A stretch of DNA of 64,000 nt from Neobacillus terrae (GCF_011393025.1 NZ_JAAOEO010000011.1:1-64000), one strand, 5' to 3'. Positions 23,476-33,030 are shown, counted from the first letter of the stretch. Made by a program: numbers and translations. The notes: generated by a model from the letters alone, not told the origin.

Positions 23476-25323
23476 TTGTTAAAAGTTCTTTCTAAGTCAG
23501 CCTTAGCTCTGGCAATGGCCGGAAGCATCGGATTCGCAGGAGTTCAAACTCATGATGCGCCTGCAGTAAAAGCACAATCAAAATCCACATACGGACTGAG
23601 CCTGGCTCATTATGTTGGTGCCGCTCCTGAATTAGCGGATAAGGCAAAGCAATTGGGCAAAGACATTGAAAAAAATGATCCTGCAGACAAAATTGCCAAT
23701 CAAGGCACAAAATTCGAACAGGCTGGAAATAATCATGTAACACCTCAGCCAGCTGTCGGTGATGTACCTGTACTGGTTATTTTGGCAAAGTTTAAAGATG
23801 GTGACGAACCAAAGGGTGATCCAAAGGGACAAGTACCAGCTAAATATTTTGACGATCTAATTTTTGGAAATCACTATAATCCTTACGAGCTCGATGAGTT
23901 TAAACAATATGCTGAATTTAATGGTGTAAAGGCACCGACAGATAGCACTATGCAAAACATTTACAAGGAATCAAGCTACGGTAAAGTTACCCTGGTTAAA
24001 AAAGATAATACAGACCTTGTTTGGGTTGAACTGCCAAAAGGCGCTTCCTATTATCTTGACCAGGATGGAAAATACGCGGAAAATGGAAAATATGTAAATG
24101 GAAATGTAAATGGCGATGCCCATAATGGTGAATTGGTTTCAGATCTTTTCAAAGCTGCTGATAGTGTAGTAGACTACTCAAAATATGCAGTTAACGGGCA
24201 AGTTCCTAACGTATTTATCGTTCATGAAGGTACAGGTGCCGAGTTCAGTGGTGACCCTGCACAAATCTGGTCACATAAATGGAACGCTTTGAGCGCACTT
24301 TATTATGGAAAATATTATGAAACTGGTTTCGGTGCTGACGATATAAACCGTGACGGAATTGAATCATATGAGGAATGGAATACGTGGTATACACAATTCC
24401 TAAAAGATCATACTTATGACGGAGTATTAGTAAACAATTACAATATCCAACCAGAAATTGGCGGTAACGTTGCCGGATTTAATGCTGCAACTGGCGGATA
24501 TGATGATGCTTCAAAAACTGGTCCATTCCCTGGACAGGCAGGGGTTTTCGCACATGAATTTGGACATGCACTTGGCTTACCTGATTTATACGATACAGCC
24601 TATACATCCCAAGGAGATGGTAACTATTCCATGATGGCAGGCGGTTCATGGATGCGCTATCCTGATGCGGCTGCTTATAGCGGTAACTCACCAACTCATT
24701 TCGATCCGTATTCAAAGATGTTCCTTGGATGGGCTAGTCCAATAGTTGTTAATCCTGAAGACGGCGTTAAAACTATTAAGCTAGATCCAGTTAACAAAGC
24801 TGATTCCGACAAGGCATTTGTTAAGATGGAAGTTCCAGGATCTAACGGATCTGAGTACTTCTTATTTGAAAACGTTCAGCAAGATGGCTTTAACAAAGGC
24901 TTAATTCGTGAGGGAAAAGATGCTCACGGCCTGGTTGCATGGCATGTAGACGAAAACGTAATGAAGCAATACAGAACTCCAAACAATGTAGAAAACTGGA
25001 TGAACAAGCGATTCCAATCCAACCAGTCTATTACTTTGTCAACTGGAACAGTAATTTCTCATTATGGTTTGTCTGTTGTTCAGGCAGATGGCAAATATGA
25101 CCTTGAGCATTACGTAAACCGCGGGGATGCTGGTGACTTCTTCAAAACAGGAAGCAGCCTGACTCCAGTAACAAGCAATGTCCATACAGGTTCCTACTAC
25201 TTCTGGAAGGGCTATAGCTCAACTCCAGCCGATTCAGGAATTCATGTAACAGATATTAAAGAAAATGCAGATGGATCAATTACTGCAAAATTCTTCTACA
25301 ATTTTAATAGCTCAGTAAAGTAA
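23476..25323 (+). CDS. Secreted M6-family metalloprotease (immune inhibitor A type)
   Basis: 615 aa. The TTG start at 23476 follows AAGGGGTGG. A signal peptide (about residues 1-33) ends near VKA-Q. The M6 peptidase domain contains HEFGHALGLPDLYD (about residue 360), the HExxHxxGxxD-type zinc motif with catalytic Glu, followed by YSMMAGGSWM as the Met-turn. The C-terminal region keeps the immune-inhibitor-A fold but is shorter than the roughly 800-aa InhA of B. cereus. A calcium-like segment DDINRDGIESYEEW lies near 290. Secreted InhA proteases degrade host antimicrobial peptides and matrix proteins in pathogens; in a soil bacillus it may be mainly nutritional. A strong terminator follows. 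Confidence 0.92.
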   Translation: MLKVLSKSALALAMAGSIGFAGVQTHDAPAVKAQSKSTYGLSLAHYVGAAPELADKAKQLGKDIEKNDPADKIANQGTKFEQAGNNHVTPQPAVGDVPVLVILAKFKDGDEPKGDPKGQVPAKYFDDLIFGNHYNPYELDEFKQYAEFNGVKAPTDSTMQNIYKESSYGKVTLVKKDNTDLVWVELPKGASYYLDQDGKYAENGKYVNGNVNGDAHNGELVSDLFKAADSVVDYSKYAVNGQVPNVFIVHEGTGAEFSGDPAQIWSHKWNALSALYYGKYYETGFGADDINRDGIESYEEWNTWYTQFLKDHTYDGVLVNNYNIQPEIGGNVAGFNAATGGYDDASKTGPFPGQAGVFAHEFGHALGLPDLYDTAYTSQGDGNYSMMAGGSWMRYPDAAAYSGNSPTHFDPYSKMFLGWASPIVVNPEDGVKTIKLDPVNKADSDKAFVKMEVPGSNGSEYFLFENVQQDGFNKGLIREGKDAHGLVAWHVDENVMKQYRTPNNVENWMNKRFQSNQSITLSTGTVISHYGLSVVQADGKYDLEHYVNRGDAGDFFKTGSSLTPVTSNVHTGSYYFWKGYSSTPADSGIHVTDIKENADGSITAKFFYNFNSSVK

Positions 25324-25333
25324 TAATCTGTTT

Positions 25334-25364
25334 AAAGGAGACACATGGAGATGTGTCTCCTTTT
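25334..25364 (+). terminator. Terminator after the M6 protease gene
   Basis: AAAGGAGACACAT (25334-25346) pairs with ATGTGTCTCCTTT across a 4-base loop, followed by T residues. Confidence 0.9.
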
Positions 25365-25462
25365 CATTTGAATTATAGTTTAATAAACATATATTCAAAA
25401 CCGTTTTACTTTCACCACATAGAGTAAATAACATCCCATATACTTAATTAAAAATTATCTGA

Positions 25463-25490
25463 TTGACAAGAATGCAAAATATGATATATT
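25463..25490 (+). promoter_or_regulatory. SigA-type promoter of the permease T-box leader
   Basis: TTGACA at 25463-25468 and TATATT at 25485-25490 are separated by 16 bases. Transcription would start near 25,497, giving a leader of about 310 bases. Confidence 0.6.
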
Positions 25491-25554
25491 AATATAAAAT
25501 ACTTTATCACTTAAAAGCGTTTAAGCACCAAACCATAAACGAATATAAAATGTG

Positions 25555-25788
25555 TAGATGGGAACGCAGTAGTTTTTGTTTCTTGATTAAAGAGAGCTGG
25601 TGGCCGGTGCAAATCAGTACAAGAGCAGAAATGAATTACACTTCCTGAGCAGCTTTTTCTTTTAGATAAGGAAAAGACGGCATTGCCGTTATCTTAATGA
25701 GTGGCAAGCAGTTTCTGCTTGCAATGAGGGTGGTACCGCGATTGTCCAATCGTCCCTGCTGATATATTTAGCAGGGACTTTTTTATTT
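25555..25788 (+). ncRNA. T-box leader upstream of an amino-acid permease
   Basis: The T-box AGGGTGGTACCGCG (25727-25740) matches consensus. It is followed by a terminator with stem GTCCCTGCT (25752-25760) / AGCAGGGAC (25770-25778) and a T-run. Stem I occupies about 25,560-25,660 with AGAGAGCTGGTGG and GAGCAGC segments. The specifier region reads GAATTACAC: read directly after GAA the codon is TTA (Leu), and one base later it is TAC (Tyr). The trailing AC favours TAC, as in the proI leader where the specifier is followed by AC. The regulatory amino acid therefore stays open between Tyr and Leu. Confidence 0.85.
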
Positions 25789-25809
25789 TATAATGAGAGG
25801 AATTTCAGC

Positions 25810-27150
25810 ATGGAGAATAACCATCAATTAAAAAAAGGATTGTTGCCAAGGCATGTTCAATTTATTGCTTTGGCAGGAATGATTGGTACGGGAATTTTTA
25901 AAGGAAGTTCGGATACATTGAATCTTGCAGGCCCAAGTGTAGTTCTTGCATATTTAGCAGGAGGTTTGCTGCTGTTTATTGTAATGGCTGCTTTGGGTGA
26001 GATGGCAATCGTTTATCCAAATTTAAATGTGCAGAACCTCGTCCATAAAGCATTTGGGTTTCGAATTTCATTTATTGTTGGATGGCTGTACTGGATTAAC
26101 TGGATTCTCGTTACAGTAGTAGAACTGCTCGCAGCGGGAAGCTTTTTGCAATACTGGCTCCCTTCCACTCCTTTATGGATTTTAAGCTTTATTTGTGCGG
26201 CGGTTATCATCGGCATTAACCTTTTTCAGGTGAAAAATTATGGGGAGATGGAATTTTGGTTCGCAGGAATTAAAATTTTGGCGCTTATCGCTTTTATCGT
26301 CTTGGGTGCTCTTATATTATTTGGAGTTCTTCCAAGCCAGGTTCATGATCCATTCTCAAACTATACAGCACATGGTGGATTTTTCCCCCACGGAATAAGC
26401 GGCACTTTGAGTGCTCTTTTAGTTGTTATGTTTTCATATGGCGGCGCTGAACTCATTGGGGTCACCGTTACTGAGGTAAAGAATTCTGAAAAGGTACTGC
26501 CAGGCATCATCAAAGGTGCAGTATGGCGTGTAATTATTTTTTACATCCTTCCTATCTTGATTATTTGCGGAATGATTCCATGGAACAAAGTCTCTTCAGT
26601 CGATAGTCCGTTTGTACAGGTATTCAGTCTTTCCGGTTTGCCAGGGGCTGCCTCCATTATGAACTTTGTACTTTTGACAGCTGTATTGTCTGCAGCGAAT
26701 TCAGGAATTTACGCTACATCAAGAACTCTTTTTAGTATGGCCCAAAGCGGTGAGGCTCCAAAAAGCTTGTTAAAAACAACCAGAAAAGGAATACCTCTTA
26801 ACGGAATAATGATTACCAGTGTCTTTATCCTCGGAGGAGTATCTTTAGCATACATTACTCCTGATCAAATTATAGGTTATATGATGACCATTCCTGGCTT
26901 CTCTGTTTTATTAATCTGGATAGCGATTTGTGCAGCCCAGTTCAAACTTCGAAGAGACTACAAAGTAAAACCAGAGTTTCAATTAAAATGGTTCCCTTAC
27001 ACCAACATTATTGCAATTGCAGCCCTGGCATTTATTTTTATTTTATTTCTTTTCAATAAAGACAATATCATTGGGTCAATTGTTTGTGTTGTTACGGTTT
27101 TATTGTTAATTTTATTTTCTTTTTTAAAAAAATCAGGTAATAGCAAATAA
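25810..27150 (+). CDS. APC-family amino-acid permease under T-box control
   Basis: 446 aa with about 12 predicted membrane helices. The N-terminal GMIGTGIFKGSSDTLNLAGP is the consensus substrate-binding loop of the amino acid/polyamine/organocation superfamily, and FSYGGAELIGVTVTEVKN is the conserved region after helix 6. It is a cytoplasmic-membrane secondary transporter importing an amino acid with H+ or Na+. The T-box leader shows that it is induced when a particular tRNA is uncharged, so the substrate should be that amino acid (Tyr or Leu by the specifier). ATG at 25810 has GAGAGGAAT upstream. A long GC-rich bidirectional terminator follows. Confidence 0.88.
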   Translation: MENNHQLKKGLLPRHVQFIALAGMIGTGIFKGSSDTLNLAGPSVVLAYLAGGLLLFIVMAALGEMAIVYPNLNVQNLVHKAFGFRISFIVGWLYWINWILVTVVELLAAGSFLQYWLPSTPLWILSFICAAVIIGINLFQVKNYGEMEFWFAGIKILALIAFIVLGALILFGVLPSQVHDPFSNYTAHGGFFPHGISGTLSALLVVMFSYGGAELIGVTVTEVKNSEKVLPGIIKGAVWRVIIFYILPILIICGMIPWNKVSSVDSPFVQVFSLSGLPGAASIMNFVLLTAVLSAANSGIYATSRTLFSMAQSGEAPKSLLKTTRKGIPLNGIMITSVFILGGVSLAYITPDQIIGYMMTIPGFSVLLIWIAICAAQFKLRRDYKVKPEFQLKWFPYTNIIAIAALAFIFILFLFNKDNIIGSIVCVVTVLLLILFSFLKKSGNSK

Positions 27151-27155
27151 AACAA

Positions 27156-27185
27156 AAGAGGATGGCGCAAGCGCGCCATCCTCTT
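27156..27185. terminator. Bidirectional terminator between permease and exporter genes
   Basis: AAGAGGATGGCGC and GCGCCATCCTCTT form a 13-bp perfect stem with a 4-base loop (AAGC). It separates the converging permease and DHA2 exporter genes and overlaps the exporter stop codon. Confidence 0.9.
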
Positions 27186-28731
27186 AGTTTTCTGCTAATT
27201 TGGATACTGTCCTTTGTTCAGAAGTATTTTTTTCCATTGCGTCTTCTGCTGGCTTTGAGCGTTTGATGAATAATGCAAGTACAAGAGCTACACCACAAAT
27301 AAAGGTTGCAATCAAGAAAGAATAATTGATCCCATTTAAAAGTGCCTGGTTAGCTATATGCTGCTTCATTTCAGAAATTGCTGCCGGATTTGGCGGTTTA
27401 TGAGTTGTTTGTGCAACCTGGGTCATTTTTTTCATTGCAGCCGCACCAAGCTCTTTGCCCTTTGATTCTGCCCGGTTTGTCATTATTGTTACCATTAAAG
27501 CAGTACCTATTGCACCCGCTACCTGATTTAAAGTGTTATTCATGGCAGTCCCATGAGGATAAAACCTTCTTGGCAGCTGGTTTAAGCCATTTGTTGAAAC
27601 TGGCATCATGATCATTGACATTCCAAACATACGAACAGAATATAAAATGATCAGATGAGTATAAGTAGTTGTTAGGGAAAGCTTACTAAACTCGTAGGTA
27701 GTTACAGTCAGTATAATTAAACCAATAATCGCAAGAATCCTTCCGCCTACTTTATCAAACAATTTCCCAGTAATTGGAGACATGAACGCCATTAAAATGG
27801 CACCTGGCATTAATAGCAAACCAGCATCCATCGGTGTTATCCCCCGAAGGTTTTGCACATAAATAGGCAAAAGCAGCATGCCGGAGAACAACGCCATATT
27901 TACGACCATTGTAATAACCGATGATAAAGCAAACATAGGATATTTATAAATCCTAAAATTAAGCAATGGCATTTCCATTTTGACCTGTCGAACTATAAAT
28001 ATAAATAAGGAAATAACCCCAACAATAATTGTTCCATAAACCAGAGGGCTATCCCAGCCTTTGCTTCCGGCCGAACTGAAACCATATAAAATTCCGCCAA
28101 AACCAATACTTGATAATAGAAGAGACAAAATATCCAAACGCAAATTCACTTTTGCTTTTTTATCCTTTATCATAAAGAACCCTACTAAAAGGATGATAAA
28201 CGAAATAGGTGTGACAAAATGGAATAGCATTCTCCAGTCATAATGTTCAATAATCCATCCTGATAAAGTTGGTCCTATTGCTGGAGCGAACATAAGAATC
28301 AAACCAAAAACACCCATTGCTGCTCCCCTTTTTTCAATCGGGAAGCTTACAAGCATTACATTCATGAGCAGTGGCATTAAGATTGCTGAACCCGAAGCCT
28401 GAAGAAGCCTTCCCGTCAACAATAAAGGAAATACATGGGCGAAGCCCGCAACTATTGTACCAACCGTGAATAATCCAAGCGCAGCCAGGAATAATCGGCG
28501 AACCGTATACTTTTGAATTAAATAGGCCGTTGAGGGTATCAATATACCATTCACAAGCATAAATCCCGTAGTCAGCCACTGTACAGTAGCCGCTTCTATC
28601 TTCAAATCCTTCATTATGGAAGGAAGCGCTATGTTTAATAACGTGTTATTTAAAAATGCAATAAAGGCTCCAATCATGAGAACCGCAATAATTCCGTAAG
28701 GCGGACGATCAGCCTTTTTTACGTCTTCCAT
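27184..28731 (-). CDS. DHA2-family (EmrB/QacA-type) multidrug exporter, MFS
   Basis: 515 aa with about 14 predicted membrane helices, as expected for drug:H+ antiporter family 2. Motif A-like sequence (LIQKYTVRRLFLAAL), motif C-like AIGPTLSGWIIEHYDWRMLFHF (GPxxGG variant) and the conserved LNNTLLNIALPSI at the first helix are visible. It exports hydrophobic drugs or dyes across the cytoplasmic membrane; specificity cannot be read from sequence. It is divergent from a TetR-family gene, the classic arrangement for local repression relieved by the exporter's ligand. Confidence 0.9.
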   Translation of the reverse strand: MEDVKKADRPPYGIIAVLMIGAFIAFLNNTLLNIALPSIMKDLKIEAATVQWLTTGFMLVNGILIPSTAYLIQKYTVRRLFLAALGLFTVGTIVAGFAHVFPLLLTGRLLQASGSAILMPLLMNVMLVSFPIEKRGAAMGVFGLILMFAPAIGPTLSGWIIEHYDWRMLFHFVTPISFIILLVGFFMIKDKKAKVNLRLDILSLLLSSIGFGGILYGFSSAGSKGWDSPLVYGTIIVGVISLFIFIVRQVKMEMPLLNFRIYKYPMFALSSVITMVVNMALFSGMLLLPIYVQNLRGITPMDAGLLLMPGAILMAFMSPITGKLFDKVGGRILAIIGLIILTVTTYEFSKLSLTTTYTHLIILYSVRMFGMSMIMMPVSTNGLNQLPRRFYPHGTAMNNTLNQVAGAIGTALMVTIMTNRAESKGKELGAAAMKKMTQVAQTTHKPPNPAAISEMKQHIANQALLNGINYSFLIATFICGVALVLALFIKRSKPAEDAMEKNTSEQRTVSKLAEN

Positions 28732-28920
28732 TCTTTATCCCCCTGTATATAATTTAGTCTATAATTTCCAATACTCATTTCGCATAAAGACTATAATATA
28801 CTAACGGTACAAATATATCAATAGAAAAATTTCGCTTACCTAAATGGTTTGGTATAATCAATGATATAGAGTAGCATGTTTATTATACAGTCAGTACAAT
28901 TTGATTTTTCAGGTGATGAA

Positions 28921-29820
28921 ATGAATGACAGAAAACAGCTTGTTGTAAAAAAGGCTCACGAATTATTTATTGATAAAGGTTTCCAGGCTACTTCCATTCA
29001 GGATATATTGGATTACAGTGGAATTTCCAAAGGAACCTTCTATAACTATTTTTCATCAAAAAACGAGTTATTAATCGCCGTTTTTAAAAGTATAACGAAA
29101 ATGATGGAACAGGAGCGCAATAACCTGCTCATAGGCCAGGATCCAGCCAACCTGGAAGTCTTCGTTAAACAAATTGAATTACAATTGACTTTAAATAGGA
29201 AGCATAAGCTCCTTTCTCTTTTTGAAGAAGTTTTTGTTTCGAACGATCCGGAGTTAAGGCAATTTATCAGACGAAATCACTTAAGGTTTATCCACTGGGT
29301 ATATCAACGGTTTACAGATTTATTTGGCGAGGATAAAAAACCCTTCTTGCTGGATTGCTCAATTATGTTTATGGGCATTCTCCAGTACAATTTAAAATAC
29401 AGTGCCATGGCAAAGGGAACCAATTTAAGCATCCATCAAATTTCCCGTTATTCCGTGGACAGGATTGTTAAAATAGTAGAGGAAGTATCGAAAACGGGAG
29501 CTCAGCTTATACAGCCTCATCAGTTGGAAGAGTGGCTGCCACAGTATAATAAAACAAATCAAATTTTTCGGGAAAATTTCAAAGAGGCACTTAAGCCCTT
29601 ATTAAAGTCTCTGTTGCAAATTCCGGAAAGTGAAAAGTACCTTGAGCTTTTAGAATTTATCAAGGATGAAGTTATAAAAACCAGGATGCCAAGAAAATTT
29701 TTGATTCAAAGTGCTCTTCAATCTTTGCAATCTGCCGGTGCTCTGTTAGGAGAAAAACAAGTAGAAAATTTTAGAAGGCTTGTTGATAGTTACTTAAACC
29801 AAATAAAGGAAAAAGAATAG
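28921..29820 (+). CDS. TetR/AcrR-family transcriptional regulator
   Basis: 299 aa. The N-terminal TetR helix-turn-helix (about residues 8-55) reads KGFQATSIQDIL then GISKGTFYNYFSSKNELL. The ligand-binding C-terminal domain is longer than average (usual total about 200 aa), with an extra helical tail of roughly 100 residues from 190 onward. ATG at 28921 follows AGGTGATGAA; an upstream in-frame ATG at 28876 lacks such a site. It likely represses the divergent DHA2 exporter gene and itself from the 190-base shared region. No perfect operator palindrome was picked out by eye. Confidence 0.87.
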   Translation: MNDRKQLVVKKAHELFIDKGFQATSIQDILDYSGISKGTFYNYFSSKNELLIAVFKSITKMMEQERNNLLIGQDPANLEVFVKQIELQLTLNRKHKLLSLFEEVFVSNDPELRQFIRRNHLRFIHWVYQRFTDLFGEDKKPFLLDCSIMFMGILQYNLKYSAMAKGTNLSIHQISRYSVDRIVKIVEEVSKTGAQLIQPHQLEEWLPQYNKTNQIFRENFKEALKPLLKSLLQIPESEKYLELLEFIKDEVIKTRMPRKFLIQSALQSLQSAGALLGEKQVENFRRLVDSYLNQIKEKE

Positions 29821-29886
29821 TTTGCTTTTTTGAAGTCTTTTTTATAAAAGAGGCCCTAGGGATCAAGAATGACATACTCCCAAAAC

Positions 29887-29914
29887 AAAAGCCCAATCCG
29901 AGGATTGGGCTTTT
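29887..29914. terminator. Terminator between TetR and proline dehydrogenase genes
   Basis: AAAAGCCCAATC pairs with GATTGGGCTTTT in a tight hairpin (29887-29914) between two converging genes. Confidence 0.9.
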
Positions 29915-29928
29915 GCATACTTATTCTA

Positions 29929-30900
29929 TTATTTTTTCCCTTTAGAAAGCCTTCCCAGGATAAAGGCACCGGCTGCAAGGCCGATAACTGTGTTTGTCTT
30001 TTTATTAAATACCTGTTTGGCTACAAGATTTAAGTTTTGTGGTCTTTCTGCAAGTCGGCGCATGAAGTAACCGTACCAGTCTTTTCCGAAAGGAACATAT
30101 GTACAGAAGTTATATCCTTCGCTTGAGAGCTTCAATTGCAGGTCTTTTCTGAAACCATAAAGCATTTGAAATTCAAATTTATCGTTCGGAATATTATTCT
30201 TTTTCACAAACTCCTTCACATGATTGATGATCCGATGATCATGTGTGGCAATGGAAGTGAACTTGCCGTTTAACAAATGCCATTCAGTAAGTTTGAGGAA
30301 ATTTCCATCAATTTCTTTTTTATCCTGGTAGGCGATTTCTGCTGGCTCTTTATAAGCTCCTTTAACAATACGCAGGCGATAATTACTATATCTTTCAAGA
30401 AGCTCCTGTGCTTCATGAAAATAAGCTTGAATTACTGTACCTACATTTTCATAGTCAAATGACAGCGCATCCAAAAGATCGAATGATGGCTGAAGATGGC
30501 CGTAATCTTCCATATCCAGATTAACAAAAATACCATATTGGTTTGCTCTGGTTACAATTTCTTTTAAGTTGTTGAGACAGAAGGTATAATCAATATCCAG
30601 CCCCAATTGGGTAGGTTTTAAGGAAATATGGGCATCCACTTTGTGTTCGTTAATGGCTTCGATCACTTTAAGGATTTGTTCTTTAGCTTCTGTTGCTTCT
30701 TCCTCTTTAAAAACAAATTCTCCTAGATTATCAACAGTACATGAAATCCCCTGAGCATTTAATTCTTTAATGCTTTTTATTACTTCTTCAATATTGGTTC
30801 CAGCAACAACGCTTTGTGCTCCCATTTTTAATCCATATTTTTTTGCAGCGCTGTTTAAAAATTGATTTTGGGACAAGCCAATGAAAAAGTCCTTCAACAT
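29929..30900 (-). CDS. Proline dehydrogenase
   Basis: 323 aa. A FAD enzyme (PutA-type TIM barrel, monofunctional Bacillus form) oxidising L-proline to delta-1-pyrroline-5-carboxylate and passing electrons to quinone. Characteristic pieces are VTRANQYGIFVNLDMEDY, RLRIVKGAYKEPAEIAY, SIATHDHRIINH and GYFMRRLAERPQN, close to B. subtilis PutB/FadM (about 303 aa). ATG at 30900 has AGGGGAG nine bases upstream; the open frame to 31002 is not used. The C-terminus has a short hydrophobic tail (NTVIGLAAGAFILGRL) that could attach it to the membrane. No P5C dehydrogenase gene is adjacent. Confidence 0.92.
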   Translation of the reverse strand: MLKDFFIGLSQNQFLNSAAKKYGLKMGAQSVVAGTNIEEVIKSIKELNAQGISCTVDNLGEFVFKEEEATEAKEQILKVIEAINEHKVDAHISLKPTQLGLDIDYTFCLNNLKEIVTRANQYGIFVNLDMEDYGHLQPSFDLLDALSFDYENVGTVIQAYFHEAQELLERYSNYRLRIVKGAYKEPAEIAYQDKKEIDGNFLKLTEWHLLNGKFTSIATHDHRIINHVKEFVKKNNIPNDKFEFQMLYGFRKDLQLKLSSEGYNFCTYVPFGKDWYGYFMRRLAERPQNLNLVAKQVFNKKTNTVIGLAAGAFILGRLSKGKK

Positions 30901-30964
30901 AAAACATTCTCCCCTAGTTTTTATATTTTTAGCTCTGTTAATTTGTACTGTTGATTTTTTAAAA

Positions 30965-31212
30965 AAGGCTCTTTTCGTAAACTTTGTTGTTTTTATAAGC
31001 AAAAATAGACTCGCTTTCCGCGGGCAATCCGCGAGCCTTCTCGGTCGCTAACGACCTGCGGAGTCTCGCCTGGCTTGCTTTTCCCGCAGGACGTTGAGAT
31101 TGCATCGGTGAATCATCACCGCACGAAGAAAATGCAAATGCATTTTCGAGGATCTCGCCTATTTTTGCTCGCAATTTCTTCAAATAGCAACAATCTCTTA
31201 AAAAAGAGCCTT
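30965..31212. mobile_element. MITE-like intergenic repeat, copy A
   Basis: 248 bp bounded by a perfect 11-bp terminal inverted repeat, AAGGCTCTTTT / AAAAGAGCCTT. Longer imperfect end similarity continues inward (TTGTTG, then AGCAAAAATAG). The interior is GC-richer, with CGCTTTCCGCGGGCAATCC and palindromic arms. There is no coding capacity. The interior minus strand matches copy B (GCATTTTCTTCGTGCG, AACGTCCTGCG). It looks like a non-autonomous element or structured repeat scattered in this genome. Confidence 0.7.
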
Positions 31213-31365
31213 AAAAAAAGACGTATAACCAACAACATCGTTTAACATTGCCAATATTTTTAAAACCATTATAGCATACCTTTTGTAATATAAATATTTT
31301 TAAAAATTTTCTCAATATAGTTATTTCAACACAACAGTAGTGAAATATTAATGGAGAGCAAATTA

Positions 31366-31391
31366 AAGGACTTCCGAAATGGAAGCCCTTT
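31366..31391. terminator. Hairpin after the YnfM-like transporter gene
   Basis: AAAGGACTTCC and GGAAGCCCTTTT form a stem with one mismatch and a 5-base loop, followed by T-rich sequence on both strands. It probably terminates the minus-strand MFS gene. Confidence 0.55.
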
Positions 31392-31430
31392 TAGATAAAA
31401 ATTTTCTATTATATTTCTACTAAATTATTA

Positions 31431-32627
31431 TTACTTTTGCCATGATTTTACAGGTAAGAACGAGAGTTTAATAGATAGTGGAAATGCTAAAAGAAGCAGA
31501 CAGACGATAAAGCTAATAACTCCCTTCCAGCCAAAGTGGGACCAAAAAAACCCTCCAACAGTTCCTGCAAGACTTGAACCACTGTAGTAAAAGAATAAAT
31601 ACAAGGAAGATGCCTGGGCCTTTTCTGTCTTGGCCCTTTTCCCCACCCAACTGCTGGCAATGGAATGAGCACCAAAAAATCCAAAAGTAAAAATGGCAAT
31701 ACCTATAACTTTAACTATTAAAGGATCTGTAAGAGTGATAGCTGCCCCCGTAAGCATAATAATAAGCCCTGTCCAAAGGACCTTTTGGCGGCCGATTCTG
31801 TCTGATAAACGGCCCATCCAAGTAGAGCTAAATGTGCCAGTTAAATATACGATAAATATCCAGCCGACAATGGTCTGGCTTAGCATGTAAGGTGGTGCAA
31901 GCAGCTGGAAACCGATATAATTATAAAGAGTTACAAAACTGCCCATTAAAATAAAGGCAATTCCATATAAACAAAGCAAAGCAGGATCCTTAAGGTGTCC
32001 TATAAGAGACGCGAATAAATTTTTAAATTTTAAAGGCTTTGGCGTAAAATACTTGGACTTAGGCAGGTTCAGCCAAAACCAGATACTGAGTGCTAGGCTT
32101 ATAACACCAATACAGCCCATAGCGATTCGCCATGAAAAAAGGTCAGTAATCGATCCCGTGATAATCCGGCCTGCCATTCCGCCAATTGAGTTCCCGCTTA
32201 TATAAATCCCCATTGCAGCACCGAGACTATTAGTATCTACTTCCTCACCCAGATAAGCCATTGCGATAGCTGGAAGGCCAGCAAGGACAACCCCCTGCAG
32301 AATTCTAAATCCAATTAAGGATCCAAATGAGGGACTTAAAGCAGTTATCATTACTATAAGTGATGAAAGTAATAAGGATGCAGCCATTACAATCTTACGG
32401 CCCCAGGCTTCTGATAAAGAGCTTGTTAATAGCATGGAAACCGCAAGTGTAAAAGTGGTTACCGAAAGAGTCAAACTTCCTGTTGATGCAGATACATGAA
32501 ACTCTTTCGAAAAAACCGGCATCAGCGGCTGTACATCATAAAGTATGGAAAAAGTAATAAATCCCCCGGCAAAAAGGGCGAAATTAGCTTTACGAAATTC
32601 TGTCGTTCCCTGCTGAAGCTTACTCAA
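31431..32627 (-). CDS. MFS transporter, YnfM-like
   Basis: 398 aa with about 12 membrane helices. Landmarks include DVQPLMPVFSKEFHVS in helix 1-2, LSEAWGRKIVMAASLLLSS (motif A), GLPAIAMAYLGEEV and the second motif A at MGRLSDRIGRQKVLW. The pattern matches the YnfM subfamily of drug/arabinose-type facilitators; the substrate is unknown. The start appears to be TTG at 32627 with AGAAGGG upstream. No regulator gene is adjacent, and the gene is flanked by repeat sequences on both sides. Confidence 0.87.
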   Translation of the reverse strand: MSKLQQGTTEFRKANFALFAGGFITFSILYDVQPLMPVFSKEFHVSASTGSLTLSVTTFTLAVSMLLTSSLSEAWGRKIVMAASLLLSSLIVMITALSPSFGSLIGFRILQGVVLAGLPAIAMAYLGEEVDTNSLGAAMGIYISGNSIGGMAGRIITGSITDLFSWRIAMGCIGVISLALSIWFWLNLPKSKYFTPKPLKFKNLFASLIGHLKDPALLCLYGIAFILMGSFVTLYNYIGFQLLAPPYMLSQTIVGWIFIVYLTGTFSSTWMGRLSDRIGRQKVLWTGLIIMLTGAAITLTDPLIVKVIGIAIFTFGFFGAHSIASSWVGKRAKTEKAQASSLYLFFYYSGSSLAGTVGGFFWSHFGWKGVISFIVCLLLLAFPLSIKLSFLPVKSWQK

Positions 32628-32639
32628 CGAAAAACCCTT

Positions 32640-32987
32640 CTTTCTTATCTTCGCTTCCCATTTACTTTACTCCTCTAAATCGTAAAACTCAAATGAAAAA
32701 AGTGATTAAAAAGACACACTGTTCAAATGAAGGCTCTACCCTGAAATAACTGTGGATAACTGTTATTTCATTCATTTGTGTGCCAATTTTTTTGCATTGG
32801 TGTGTTGTTAAACCCAGTTGTTTAAATGTAATGACATCAGCTGACACTCCTCGAAAATGCATTCGCATTTCCTGGATGCTAGTTCAATCTCGTTCGGAAA
32901 AACGAGCTGGCAAGGCCCCAAAGCGAGGCTGGCGAATAGGGAGCCGATTCCCTATTTTATCATCAGTAAAAAATCAGCACTAAACAA
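32640..32987. repeat. Intergenic region with a partial member of the MITE-like family (copy D)
   Basis: About 350 bases without a gene. From 32848 the sequence CTCCTCGAAAATGCATTCGC then TTTCCTGGATGCT matches pieces of copies A and B, and GAAGGCTCTACC near 32,729 resembles a terminal repeat. Dyads near 32,745-32,775 (AATAACTGTGG, AACTGTTATTT) and 32,930-32,960 (AATAGGGAGCCGATTCCCTATT) give hairpins. Open frames across it are not credible genes. Confidence 0.55.
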
Positions 32988-33030
32988 AAAGAAAAACCAC
33001 AAGTTCTCTCACTACTTGTGGTTTTTCTTT
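32988..33030. terminator. Strong terminator after hxlR
   Basis: AAAGAAAAACCACAAG (32988-33003) pairs exactly with CTTGTGGTTTTTCTTT (33015-33030). It serves the minus-strand hxlR gene. Confidence 0.85.

Noticed and set aside
30959..31183. 74-codon minus-strand frame over the MITE-like copy A
   Set aside because: Its composition follows the repeat's palindromic arms; no protein family is recognisable and the start region has no ribosome binding site.
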